DNA of 64,000 nt from Bradyrhizobium ontarionense (GTDB lineage Bacteria > Pseudomonadota > Alphaproteobacteria > Rhizobiales > Xanthobacteraceae), in assembly GCF_021088345.1 (NCBI RefSeq), contig NZ_CP088156.1, forward strand, positions 1,798,001 through 1,862,000, given 5' to 3'. Made by a program: the position numbers and the translations under genes. The notes under the pieces were generated by a model. That model had not been told where the DNA came from, did no database searches, and saw only the letters and a list, made by a program, of their open reading frames with translations. Positions 28,206-36,690 of the stretch are shown here, piece after piece (positions within the stretch are counted from its first letter, which is position 1; the number at the start of each line of letters is the position of its first letter).

Positions 28206-28547
28206 TTAGTGCGCGGCAGGCGGGGTGAACTTGGCAGCGATGCCTTCGAGCGGCTTGAAGGCCTGCTTGGCGAGATCCGAATACAGTCCCGCGATCTTCT
28301 GCGAATCGGCGACGAAGGTTTCGTAGGCCGACTTGGCGTATTCGGTCTGAACCTCGAGCACCTTGTCCAGCGACTTCACGCCGGAGAGCTTCTCGACGAA
28401 CGACTTGGTGTCTTCGAACGACTTCTTGGTGTAGTCGCCATAAGCGGTCGCGATCGCATGCAACCCGTTCTGGACGGTGGTCGCGGAATTCACGGCCGTC
28501 TCGAACTGCTCTTTGCCGTAGTTCTGAAAATCTTCAACTTTAAACAT
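28206..28547 (-). CDS. phasin family protein
   Basis: This is a 113-residue all-helical protein of the phasin family (MFKVEDFQNYGKEQFETAVNS; QTEYAKSAYETFVADSQKI; a Pro/Ala-rich C-terminus). It coats polyhydroxybutyrate granules and limits their size. It is monocistronic, with a readable promoter at 28611-28638, a candidate PhaR site upstream and a terminator 23 nt after the stop. A GGAAAGGAA box precedes the ATG. Confidence 0.9.
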   Translation of the reverse strand: MFKVEDFQNYGKEQFETAVNSATTVQNGLHAIATAYGDYTKKSFEDTKSFVEKLSGVKSLDKVLEVQTEYAKSAYETFVADSQKIAGLYSDLAKQAFKPLEGIAAKFTPPAAH

Positions 28548-28610
28548 GTGGCATTCCTTTCCCTGACTTTGAGCGCCCTCAGGGAGGCCCCAGCTCCCTG
28601 ACGCACTCCT

Positions 28611-28638
28611 AATATAGTGCGGCGCACAAAAATATCAA
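28611..28638 (-). promoter_or_regulatory. phasin promoter (sigma70-like)
   Basis: On the minus strand TTGATA (28638-28633) and TATATT (28616-28611) are separated by exactly 16 nt. The -10 is 64 nt from the phasin ATG. This is one of the few near-consensus promoters visible in the window and fits the high expression expected of phasins. Confidence 0.65.
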
Positions 28639-28646
28639 TAATCTTG

Positions 28647-28658
28647 TGCAATGCACCA
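28647..28658. promoter_or_regulatory. candidate PhaR binding site upstream of phasin
   Basis: TGCAATGCACCA contains the palindrome GTGCA-a-TGCAC (28646-28656). It fits the PhaR site I recall for Bradyrhizobium (TGCRNYGCASMA) at every position. It is 8 bp upstream of the -35 hexamer. PhaR represses phasin genes until polymer granules sequester it. Confidence 0.55.
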
Positions 28659-28964
28659 TCACGGGCATTGCAATCGCCGTCGCCGCGATATGAAGCGAAT
28701 CAATGGAAATCCGTCAGGTCCGCGCAAGATTTCTTTAATCTTTTGGCAACTCGCCCGTCCTAACCTCTCCGGTGGTCGTGGCCAGCGTCGGCCAGACCAT
28801 AAAGCTGTTCTAAAACAGCGTCTTAACAAAACCTCAGTTCGGGCTTTTCGATGCGCGGCCGTGACACGCAGCGATCGGGGGTCCGGCAGGCAAGATCACG
28901 GGGGCGTTCGGCACAATTTCGCCTCACGAGCCGGTGATCACGTCAGAAATTGGACGGGGATTTC

Positions 28965-30728
28965 ATGCTTCGCAAAAACCTGGCTTCCTCGCGCCTCGTG
29001 CGGGTCGGCGTCTACGGACTGGTCACACTCGCGGCGGCGGCAGTGGTCACGGTCGACAGCGCGGAGGCGCGGCGGCACCATCGGCACCATCACGCGCGCC
29101 ACTCCCCGCATAATGACGAGGGCAGCTACAGCCCGGCGTTCGCGTCCATCATCGTCGACGGCAATTCCGGCGCGACGCTGACGGCGACCAACCCCGACGC
29201 CGTGCGGCACCCCGCCTCGCTCACCAAGATCATGACGCTCTATCTGCTGTTCGAGCGCCTCGAGTCTGGTCGGATGAAGCTCGACACCGAGATGCCGGTT
29301 TCCGAGCACGCCTCGGAACAGTCGCCGACCAAGCTCGGCCTGCGTCCCGGACAAAGCATCCGCGTCGAGGATGCGATCAAGGGTCTGGTGACGCGGTCGG
29401 CCAACGACGCCGCCGTCGTGATTGCGGAGGCGATCGGCGGTGACGAGGACGAGTTCGCCAAGCTGATGACCCGCAAGGCGCGTGCGCTCGGCATGAGCCG
29501 CACCACATATGTGAACGCGTCCGGACTTCCGGACGACGCCCAGATCACGAGCGCGCGCGACCAGTCGATCCTCGGGCGGGCGATCCAGGACCGCTTCCCG
29601 CGCTACTATCGCTACTTCGCGACCGAGGTCTTCAATTATCGCGGCCAGTCGATCCGCAACCACAATCACCTGCTCGGCAATGTCGAGGGCATCGACGGCA
29701 TCAAGACCGGCTACACCCGCGCGTCCGGCTTCAACATCGTCACCTCGCTCCGCCGCGGCAGCCGCCATCTGGTCGGCGTCGTCCTGGGTGGACGCAGCGG
29801 CGGGTCGCGCGACGCGATCATGCGCAACCTGCTGGCCGAGAACCTCGACAAGGGCGCGACCCGGCGCACCGTCGCCGCGATCAACGAGCGCGGCGGATCG
29901 GATGGCGGCGATGCCGCCGACCAGGGCACGATCCAGCTCGCGTCTGCCGCGCCGGATGCACCAGCGCCGAGCCGCGCCGCCAAGGTGATGTCGGCGCTGT
30001 CGGAAGCAACCGCGGCGCTGCCGCCTCCGGCGCCGAAGGAGGCCAAGGTGGTCGAGCCGGCGCCGATGACCTCGGGCGTGATCCAGAGCCAGCCGATGTC
30101 GATCATTCCCGGTTCGACCGAGCCGATGAAGCCCGTCAAGATCAAGACGGTTCAGGTCAAGGCCGGGACCGTCAAGCTTGCAACCGCCGCGCCGCAACCG
30201 GTGGCACCTGCTCCGGCGCCGTTTGCTCAGCGCGTCGAGGCGATCGAACCCGCGCCGCCCATCGCCCGCGCCGAGGCGGTGCGGCCCGATATGCCGCCGC
30301 AGCCGCCGGGCCACGGCACCGGCAACGGCATTCTCGGCGTGCTGCCGGCCTCCAGCCTGCCTCCGGCCTCGTCGCAGGCCTTGGCGTATGCCGCGCCCGC
30401 TGCCCAGCCGCCATCGCCGCCGGCCCAGCTGGCCTCGGTGAGCCCCGCTTCGGAGCCTCCGTCCAGATCGGCCGCCATCTCCCGCAGCGGCTGGATCATC
30501 CAGGTCGGCGCGCTGGACAACGAGGCCGAGGCCCAGAAGCGGATCGAGGCCGCGCGCAGCCAGGCGCAGGGTCTGTTGAGCAAGGCCGATCCGTTCACCG
30601 AGACGGTGTCGAAAGGCGACAAGACGCTGATCCGCGCCCGCTTCGCCGGCCTCGATCGCGACCAGGCCGAGGCCGTCTGCAAGAAGCTGAAGCGCGCCGA
30701 CATCTCCTGCATGACCGTGCACAACTAA
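28965..30728 (+). CDS. D-alanyl-D-alanine carboxypeptidase with SPOR domain
   Basis: This 587-residue serine-type carboxypeptidase (low-molecular-weight PBP) has SLTK at 85-88, SAN at 145-147 and KTG at 247-249. It has an N-terminal signal peptide and a His/Arg-rich patch after it. A long Pro/Ala-rich linker (about 320-500) leads to a C-terminal SPOR domain (SGWIIQVGALDNEAEAQKRI), which binds denuded septal glycan. It trims the pentapeptide of peptidoglycan in the periplasm, probably at the division site. I prefer ATG 28965 behind GGGGA to the TTG at 28950. A strong terminator follows. Confidence 0.92.
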   Translation: MLRKNLASSRLVRVGVYGLVTLAAAAVVTVDSAEARRHHRHHHARHSPHNDEGSYSPAFASIIVDGNSGATLTATNPDAVRHPASLTKIMTLYLLFERLESGRMKLDTEMPVSEHASEQSPTKLGLRPGQSIRVEDAIKGLVTRSANDAAVVIAEAIGGDEDEFAKLMTRKARALGMSRTTYVNASGLPDDAQITSARDQSILGRAIQDRFPRYYRYFATEVFNYRGQSIRNHNHLLGNVEGIDGIKTGYTRASGFNIVTSLRRGSRHLVGVVLGGRSGGSRDAIMRNLLAENLDKGATRRTVAAINERGGSDGGDAADQGTIQLASAAPDAPAPSRAAKVMSALSEATAALPPPAPKEAKVVEPAPMTSGVIQSQPMSIIPGSTEPMKPVKIKTVQVKAGTVKLATAAPQPVAPAPAPFAQRVEAIEPAPPIARAEAVRPDMPPQPPGHGTGNGILGVLPASSLPPASSQALAYAAPAAQPPSPPAQLASVSPASEPPSRSAAISRSGWIIQVGALDNEAEAQKRIEAARSQAQGLLSKADPFTETVSKGDKTLIRARFAGLDRDQAEAVCKKLKRADISCMTVHN

Positions 30729-30753
30729 CTGCCGAGCCGACATTCCGCCGCTG

Positions 30754-30784
30754 AGGCCCGCGCGACACACGCGCGGGCCTTTTC
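30754..30784 (+). terminator. carboxypeptidase transcription terminator
   Basis: An 11-bp perfect stem AGGCCCGCGCG/CGCGCGGGCCT (30754-30764, 30770-30780) has loop ACACA and is followed by TTTTCGTTT. It begins 26 nt after the carboxypeptidase stop codon. Confidence 0.88.
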
Positions 30785-30963
30785 GTTTGGCCCCGCATGA
30801 GCGGGCGCTCGCCATGCGGGGTGCAAACCTCTCGTCAAGGATTTGCCGCTAGAACTTCTTCACCATGAAGAACGATCGCGACTGACGACGGCGAAGGCTT
30901 GGTGTCGACAGAGCTGCGATGGAAGCGGGTTTCGGTGTTGTGGCGTTGTTGGCGTTGCCGGAG

Positions 30964-31680
30964 TTAGCTGTGATGCGTACGAAGCAGAGTGTCCTTGGCC
31001 TCGTTCACCCGGGCGGCGAGGTACGTCGACCCCCCTTGGTCGGGATGCAGTTTCTTCATGAGCGCACGGTGGGCACGCCCGATCTCATCGCGCCCCGCGC
31101 CCGGCTGCAGGCCAAGGATCTGATAGGCCTCCTCGTTCGTCATTTTGGAGCTCGGCGCCGCGCGACGCTGCCCGCCTGCCGCATCGCGCTCCGCGTGCTG
31201 ACGCCAACCGGGAAACCGGCGGTCCAGATAACTTTCAAGTAGCGCCAAGCTGTCGGAGTCGAGGCCCTGGGTCATCGCCGCGAGCTGCGGCAGATCGAAC
31301 TCGTCCAGCGACCGGCCGGCATGGACACCGGCGACGAAGCGGCCCTGGAGCTGGCCGCTGTCGTGGTCGAGCATCATCTCGATGAATTGCGACCGCACTC
31401 GGGAGTTCTGACCGGACGATCGCTGCGTCCCCAACCCGAACATGCCGCCGATATTGCCGAGGGCGCCCGGCGACCAGCCCAGCAGTCCCGCTCCGAACAG
31501 CCCGATCGGAAGCGCGACGACCAGTTCGCCCCTGATGCCGGTGAAGGCCGCAACCGCAAGGCAACCGATGCCGCCGGCGATCTTGATGGCACGCGCCAGA
31601 GCGGCCGGGTTCGCGGCCCGGAACATCTGCAGCAACAGATAAAGGGTGACGACGGCGATGACGCCAGCGATCAATGTCAT
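30964..31680 (-). CDS. membrane J-domain protein (DnaJ/TIM14-like)
   Basis: This 238-residue protein has an N-terminal membrane segment (residues 2-19) and more hydrophobic stretches at 32-47 and 53-68. A soluble middle contains FIEMMLDHDSGQLQGRFV, and the C-terminal J-domain contains HPD at 212-214 (LHPDQGG). It should stimulate an Hsp70 (DnaK) at the membrane, as in the Pam18/TIM14 type. The frame extends to 31782, but the ATG at 31680 opens the membrane segment. The VWA-like gene lies upstream on the same strand. Confidence 0.82.
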   Translation of the reverse strand: MTLIAGVIAVVTLYLLLQMFRAANPAALARAIKIAGGIGCLAVAAFTGIRGELVVALPIGLFGAGLLGWSPGALGNIGGMFGLGTQRSSGQNSRVRSQFIEMMLDHDSGQLQGRFVAGVHAGRSLDEFDLPQLAAMTQGLDSDSLALLESYLDRRFPGWRQHAERDAAGGQRRAAPSSKMTNEEAYQILGLQPGAGRDEIGRAHRALMKKLHPDQGGSTYLAARVNEAKDTLLRTHHS

Positions 31681-31791
31681 GCGCCGAATATAGGGCGTGC
31701 CGGGACAAAAAGCATGATCGTCCGCACGACGCGCGCAGGCTTCAACAGCCAGCGCGTCGGGCCAGTCGATCGCGCCTGCCACGACAGTCCC

Positions 31792-32550
31792 TCATCTCAT
31801 CTGGCCGAGCAGAAGCGCTGCCCCGCCCCCGGAAGCGGCCAGCCGCAGCAGGGCCTCACGGCCGCCGGCGGCATAGGCCGCGGCGGCGCGCAGGAGGTCG
31901 CGCAGCTGCGCGGCCGCACCCGGATCGAACCGGCACCAGGCGCCTCCGGAGAGGCGCGCCATTTCCCGAAATGCCTGCTCCGCGACGGGATCGTGGCCCT
32001 CCTGGAACATGAACAGAGGAACCTTCAACAACCCGAGTTCGCCGGCCTTGGCACAGAGCCCGTCGACATTCTCCTCCATGGCGTCGCCCACGAAGACGAC
32101 AGCGCGAATCCCTGATGCCGCTGCCTGGCGGCGGGCTTCGGCCAGCACCTTGCCGATCTGGGTCTGGCCGCCACGGCAATCGATCCTGCCCATCAACCGC
32201 GCCAGCTCGGCGCTGTCGGAGATCCAGCCGGTGGTACGGCACTCGCTGAAGCCGCGATAGTAGACCAGCCGGATGTCGAGACTGCCGAGCGCGGCCGCCT
32301 CGCGAAACATGTCGGCCTGCAGTGCGCACGCCATGTCCCAGGTCGGCTGCCGGCTCAGGGTCGCATCGAGCGCAAACAGGAGGCGGGCCCTGGATCCCTG
32401 AACCGCAGGCGACCGCGCACGAGCCTGTGCGACGAACGCGGCAACCGCATCGGCGCTCGACCGCTCCACTCCGGGCAGCCCTTCACCGCGCACTTGATCG
32501 CCGGACGGCGTGACCGGACCAGGACGGGATTTGGCGGGACCATCGACCAT
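31792..32550 (-). CDS. von Willebrand factor A domain-like protein
   Basis: This is a protein of about 252 residues with RARLLFALDATLSRQPTWD, containing a MIDAS-type DxTxS, a second GGQTQIGKVLAEARR block and a VVFVGDAMEE strand. A Gly/Ala-rich hydrophobic C-terminus (about residues 215-250) may be membrane-associated. It has no signal peptide, so the VWA domain is cytoplasmic. It precedes the J-domain gene by 111 nt. The start is uncertain; ATGs at 32577-32592 would add up to 14 residues. Function unknown. Confidence 0.72.
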   Translation of the reverse strand: MVDGPAKSRPGPVTPSGDQVRGEGLPGVERSSADAVAAFVAQARARSPAVQGSRARLLFALDATLSRQPTWDMACALQADMFREAAALGSLDIRLVYYRGFSECRTTGWISDSAELARLMGRIDCRGGQTQIGKVLAEARRQAAASGIRAVVFVGDAMEENVDGLCAKAGELGLLKVPLFMFQEGHDPVAEQAFREMARLSGGAWCRFDPGAAAQLRDLLRAAAAYAAGGREALLRLAASGGGAALLLGQMR

Positions 32551-32684
32551 GCTTCGCACACCCGATCGGATGTGCATCATGTGGGTCGGCAAGGTCCGGG
32601 CTTCAATGCGTCAAGTCGCCAGACGCTGCGTCAGGCGCAGAAAAGCGCGGTCAAGAGAAGCGGCAGGTCGCGATCCGGCTATGG

Positions 32685-33572
32685 CTAGTGCGTCAGCGGC
32701 TTGGCCGACGTGGCGGTCTTGCCGGTCGGCGCATAAGGCGCGACCGGGCCCGGATCGAGCAACGGGGTCTTGGCCTTCACCGGCCCGATGTCGCTGGCGC
32801 TGTCGCTGTCGGCCAGGAACTTGTCGAGCATCGCCTGGATCGACGACTTGGCATCATCCGGTCCGGTGTCGCGCATGTCGTTGTGCTGGAAGTCCGTCTT
32901 GACGACCGTAATGCCTTCTTTTTCGCAAATGTCGTCGCTGGGCACGACACCCGGATCTGCCTTGAACTGCGGATCCTTGGAACGGAACGACAGGATCTTG
33001 AACTTGCCCTCGGTCACGAAGGGCACGCGCAGATTGTCGAGGGTGACGACCTTGCGAACTTCGTCCGGGTACTGCTTGGCGAAGTACATCGTGATGTCGC
33101 CGCCCATCGAATGCCCGACGACGGTCAGGTGATCATAGTCCGCATTCGGCTTCAGCTCACGCATCTGCTCGACCGCGAACTTGATATTAGCGACACCGCG
33201 CTGGATCTGCGGCAGCCGGCCGACATAGGGTTCGCCAACCTTCGTCACCATGGGCGCATCGGTCGGAAGGTCATGCTGGATGCTGACCGCCATGTAGCCG
33301 CGTGCCGCGAATACGTTGGCGAGGAAGGAGTATTCGGTGAACTTGACGGTGTTGCCGTGATTGAGGACAGCGACCGGGAGCTTGATCATGCCGGCCTCGG
33401 CCTGCATCTCCTTGTCCCGCCGCACGGCCACGTCCACCTCGACGAGACGGTTGTCGCGCGAGGAATCGTAGAGCCGCACAGTCTCGTGCCGGATCGCCCA
33501 CTTGCTCGCCGTGAAGTAGCCCACGGCGGCCAGGACACTGACAGACAGAAGAACGGTTATTCCACGCTTCAT
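32685..33572 (-). CDS. alpha/beta hydrolase, secreted or membrane-anchored
   Basis: This 295-residue protein has an N-terminal hydrophobic segment (residues 4-21) and an alpha/beta hydrolase domain with oxyanion motif NHGNTV (71-76) and nucleophile GHSMGGD (Ser155). A late DFQHNDMRDTGP offers the catalytic His. Its closest general type is the lipase/dienelactone-hydrolase superfamily; the substrate is unknown. It lies upstream of the VWA and J-domain genes but is separated by 134 nt. Confidence 0.75.
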   Translation of the reverse strand: MKRGITVLLSVSVLAAVGYFTASKWAIRHETVRLYDSSRDNRLVEVDVAVRRDKEMQAEAGMIKLPVAVLNHGNTVKFTEYSFLANVFAARGYMAVSIQHDLPTDAPMVTKVGEPYVGRLPQIQRGVANIKFAVEQMRELKPNADYDHLTVVGHSMGGDITMYFAKQYPDEVRKVVTLDNLRVPFVTEGKFKILSFRSKDPQFKADPGVVPSDDICEKEGITVVKTDFQHNDMRDTGPDDAKSSIQAMLDKFLADSDSASDIGPVKAKTPLLDPGPVAPYAPTGKTATSAKPLTH

Positions 33573-34014
33573 GTTCGTCCCTCGGGATCTGCAACCGAAA
33601 GCAGCCTGAAACCTGCAAAACTCTCGCGGCCCGTTCTGTTTAATATATGTAACGACCCTGTGACAGGAAGGCTAAATGTTGTGTATCCGCCGCCCGTTCG
33701 TTGTGCGGCGCACCTAGTTGCTGTGCAACATCCGCCTGCCCCGGCCCGCTCTTTGAGACTTGACCTCTGAACATCAGGTTCAAATCAGTCGCGAATTTGA
33801 CGGTAATTTAGCCGGCATCCGCTTGCTGCGCCTTGATCTGCCACAAATACTGCGGTCGGCGGGGGTGCCGCCAACTAAGACTGTCTAATCAGTATGTTAC
33901 TGAATACGTCGGCGCCATCCAAGGCGCACAATGTCTCAGGCGCGGGGCTCCCGCCCGGGTCTCAGGCGCGGGGCTCCGCCCGGACGGCTCGGGCTCGCGC
34001 CGGTCGCGGGGAAT
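33573..34014. other. intergenic region downstream of mipZ, no gene seen
   Basis: These 442 nt hold no credible ORF. The hydrolase promoter should be in the AT-richer left third (33620-33700). The right end carries a tandem repeat (33933-33983). Confidence 0.45.
33933..33983. repeat. tandem repeat, about 26 bp x 2
   Basis: The unit GTCTCAGGCGCGGGGCTC followed by CCGCCCGG occurs twice head to tail (33933-33959 and 33959-33983), the second copy one C shorter. It is G+C-rich and self-complementary (CCGGGCGG/CCGCCCGG type), and ends about 30 nt beyond the mipZ stop, so it may end that transcript. Confidence 0.6.
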
Positions 34015-34938
34015 TCAGGCGCTGATGATGTCGTGGAGGTCGAGCGGCTTGTCGACCTGGGCAAACCATTCGGCGCGGTTGGCCGCACGGCGGCGGCCCC
34101 GCTCGTCCAGCGGCAGCTTGAGCTGGCGCAGCAGGCTCGTGACTTCCTCCCGCGCCGTGACGTGGCCGAGATTGGGCCGCGTGCCCAGCGTCGCCTCGTC
34201 GATGTCGTCAAGCGCCGTCAGCCCGCGCGGGAAGAATTCGCGATAGACAACCCGTTCGGCGAAGCCGTCGATGGCGCGGAAGCCGAGCCGCAGTGACAGA
34301 TCCTTCAGGCCCTCGGCGACCAGTTGCTTGTTGCGCGAGCCGAGCATGGACAGGCGATTGCGGACCACGATCCAGTCGGTCGAGGCACCGTCGATCTGGC
34401 GGCGTTTGCGCCTCACGTCGCGCACCATTTCAGCGTAGTGGCTCTCGCCGGTCACCGCATAGGTCGCGGGATCCACGGTTCCCAGCACGTCGAAGTCGAG
34501 GAAGCTGTCGTTGATCGGGGTGACCAGCGTGTCGGCCATCGAGTGTGCCAGACGCATCAGGTAGCTGTCGTTGCCCGGCGTATCGACGACGATGAAATCG
34601 AACGCATGCTCGACCGCGCTCACCGCCTCCATGAACTGCTGGAATTCGGCGTTCTCGTTCTCGTCGATCTGCAGCGTCTGGCCGAGCTTGATGCAGTAGT
34701 GAGTCGGCAATTCGAGGCGCAGGCCGGTTCGGCGCGCCCAGGCACTGCGGTTGCTGATGTAGTGGGTGAAGCTCTGCTGCCGGCAGTCGAGGTCGATGGT
34801 GGCGACGCGCTGGCCGGCCTTCAGAAGCGCCACGGCAATGTGCAGGGCGGTGGTGGACTTGCCCGACCCGCCCTTCTCGTTTCCAAGCACAACCACGTGG
34901 GCCGAGCCCGATTGTCCTTGGCTAGTCTGCACCAGCAT
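34015..34938 (-). CDS. mipZ: division-site positioning ATPase MipZ
   Basis: This 307-residue ParA-like ATPase has the deviant Walker A GNEKGGSGKSTTALHIAVAL (residues 19-38), DLDCRQQSFTHYI as the A'-motif region and Walker B FIVVDTPGNDSYL. The extended C-terminal part (WIVVRNRLSMLGSRNK, FGxRxxDGFAERVVYREFFPRGL) is that of MipZ rather than plasmid ParA. MipZ forms a bipolar gradient on chromosomal DNA by interacting with ParB and inhibits FtsZ assembly away from mid-cell. It is monocistronic, divergent from panC. Confidence 0.92.
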   Translation of the reverse strand: MLVQTSQGQSGSAHVVVLGNEKGGSGKSTTALHIAVALLKAGQRVATIDLDCRQQSFTHYISNRSAWARRTGLRLELPTHYCIKLGQTLQIDENENAEFQQFMEAVSAVEHAFDFIVVDTPGNDSYLMRLAHSMADTLVTPINDSFLDFDVLGTVDPATYAVTGESHYAEMVRDVRRKRRQIDGASTDWIVVRNRLSMLGSRNKQLVAEGLKDLSLRLGFRAIDGFAERVVYREFFPRGLTALDDIDEATLGTRPNLGHVTAREEVTSLLRQLKLPLDERGRRRAANRAEWFAQVDKPLDLHDIISA

Positions 34939-35199
34939 GTTTTCGACCTCTTACGATCATCTTCGAGTCACGGTCGTCTGCGGTCAAGTGAAATGCACCA
35001 TCATCGTGAATCCACGGGGGATGCATCCTCTGCTACTACTCGACGCGCGCGTTTACCAACTCCACATCGGATGCGGAGAGGTGCTAACAGACGTATTCGA
35101 GTAGGCTGAGCGGCTTGTCTCTTCCTTGTTAAGGTCGATGAGCCGAGCGTCAAGACCGAACAAGACGACCGCAATTTTTCGCTGTGAGATCGAGCAAAA

Positions 35200-36051
35200 A
35201 TGTCACGAAGCCCGCGTGTAGCCCGAACCGTTCCAGCCCTCCGCCGCGAGCTCGACAGCTTGCGCGCGAGAAAGGCCACCGTCGCGCTCGTGCCCACCAT
35301 GGGCGCGCTGCATGAAGGCCACATGTCGCTCGTCCGACTGGCGAAGCGCCGTGCCGACAAGGTCGTCGTCTCGATCTTCGTCAATCCGACTCAATTCGCG
35401 CCGACGGAAGATTTCGGCTCCTACCCGCGTACCTGGAAGGAGGACGTTGCAAAATTGACGGCCGAGCGCGTCGATCTGATCTGGAATCCCGACGCGAAGG
35501 CCATGTATCCGGATGGCTTCGCCACGCGGATCGTGCCGGAAGGCGCGGCCTTGGCCGGGCTCGAAGATCGCTTCCGCCCCCACTTTTTCGGCGGTGTTGC
35601 GACCGTGGTCGCCAAGCTGTTCACGCAATGCCGGCCCGACATCGCGATCTTCGGCGAGAAGGACTATCAGCAGCTCCGTGTGGTCGCGCAGATGGCGCGC
35701 GACCTCGATCTCGGTGTCCGCGTCGTCGGATCGCGTACGGTGCGCGAACGCGACGGGCTCGCGATGTCGTCGCGCAATGTCTATCTCAGCGCCGACCAGC
35801 GGCGCGCCGCCCCGACGCTCCATCGTGTCCTGAAGGAACTGGCGACGCGACTGCGTGCCGGCGGCGACATCCAGGCTGCGATCCGTGAAGGCGCCGCGAC
35901 GATCACCGAAGCCGGCTTCGCCTTGGACTATCTCGAGGTGCGCCACGCCGAGACGCTGGCGCCGGTCGCCCCGGATGAGCCCGGCCCCAAGCGCATCCTC
36001 GTCGCCGCAAAGATCGGAACGACGCGGCTGATCGACAACGTCGCCGCCTGA
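35200..36051 (+). CDS. panC: pantoate--beta-alanine ligase
   Basis: This 283-residue enzyme makes pantothenate from pantoate, beta-alanine and ATP. It shows [15 protein letters not shown] with the HxGH nucleotide motif near 38-41, [37 protein letters not shown] and [12 protein letters not shown], the KMSKS-like loop. All active-site blocks are intact. No panB gene is adjacent; transcription seems to start in 34939-35199. Confidence 0.97.
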   Translation: MSRSPRVARTVPALRRELDSLRARKATVALVPTMGALHEGHMSLVRLAKRRADKVVVSIFVNPTQFAPTEDFGSYPRTWKEDVAKLTAERVDLIWNPDAKAMYPDGFATRIVPEGAALAGLEDRFRPHFFGGVATVVAKLFTQCRPDIAIFGEKDYQQLRVVAQMARDLDLGVRVVGSRTVRERDGLAMSSRNVYLSADQRRAAPTLHRVLKELATRLRAGGDIQAAIREGAATITEAGFALDYLEVRHAETLAPVAPDEPGPKRILVAAKIGTTRLIDNVAA

Positions 36052-36090
36052 GGCGGCGGGAGACCACACGCTCGCCAATAACGCCAGTGC

Positions 36091-36115
36091 ACCCTCTCCC
36101 CTTGCGGGAGAGGCT
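36091..36115. repeat. short hairpin repeat downstream of panC
   Basis: CCTCTCCC (36093-36100) and GGGAGAGG (36106-36113) form a perfect 8-bp stem with loop CTTGC, preceded by GTGCA. I recognise 'CACCCTCTCCCCTTGCGGGAGAGG' type sequence (split here) as a widespread intergenic repeat of Rhizobiales. GTGCAC-like ends recur at 36088 and 36140. Confidence 0.6.
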
Positions 36116-36226
36116 GCAGCAACTGGCGCCGTTTAGACGGTGCACTCTGCCCTTTGCGATAGGGGGTTCACTGCCGCCGTGGCACGAGGCGTGCTGCCAC
36201 GAATCACCAAAGGTCTCATCGAGCAG

Positions 36227-36667
36227 CTACAGCAGCCCGAGATCGCGCAACTCGCGGCGCAGCGGCTCCGGCATCGCCTCGACGCTCGCGGCACTGGCCT
36301 TGCCGAGATCGGCCGGGGCGTCCTCGGCCGTCAGGTAGCGCCAGCCCTGGAACGGGCGCATCGGCCGCGGCGACACCGCGATCACCTTCGGCTGCATGAC
36401 CAGGCGACACCGCCCGATCCCGTCGCCGTCGCGGAACGGCTCGATGCCGGTGATCTTCTCGCGCGCAGCGACCTCGCCGCGAATCACCCAATAGAGCGAA
36501 CCGCCGGCGAGAATGTCCTCGACACGTTTCGGCATCATCCGGGTCACATGGACGTGCTGCTGCGGCAGGCCCTTCTTCTTGGCCGCGAGCATGCGCTCCG
36601 CGATCCACGCCTTGAGGTCTTTGACGGACTCGCAGCCGACGGCCAGCTTGATCAGGTGCAGAGGCAT
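36227..36667 (-). CDS. DUF1489 family protein
   Basis: This 146-residue protein belongs to DUF1489, a cytoplasmic family restricted mainly to alphaproteobacteria. Recognisable segments are LHLIKLAVGCESV at the N-terminus, TRMMPKRVEDILAGGSLYWVIRG, given here in part, and the late RPFQGWRYLTAEDAP. No function is established. It follows the proline-rich membrane protein gene by 23 nt on the same strand, so the two may be co-transcribed. Confidence 0.85.
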   Translation of the reverse strand: MPLHLIKLAVGCESVKDLKAWIAERMLAAKKKGLPQQHVHVTRMMPKRVEDILAGGSLYWVIRGEVAAREKITGIEPFRDGDGIGRCRLVMQPKVIAVSPRPMRPFQGWRYLTAEDAPADLGKASAASVEAMPEPLRRELRDLGLL

Positions 36668-36690
36668 GACGAAGGTTCGACCAGCGGGAT

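Larger units (their letters stand above)
28548..28964. other. phasin / D,D-carboxypeptidase divergent intergenic region
   Basis: These 417 nt carry the phasin promoter and PhaR-like site in the left half. The right half (28660-28964) shows no gene and no promoter that I can place for the carboxypeptidase. Confidence 0.5.
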
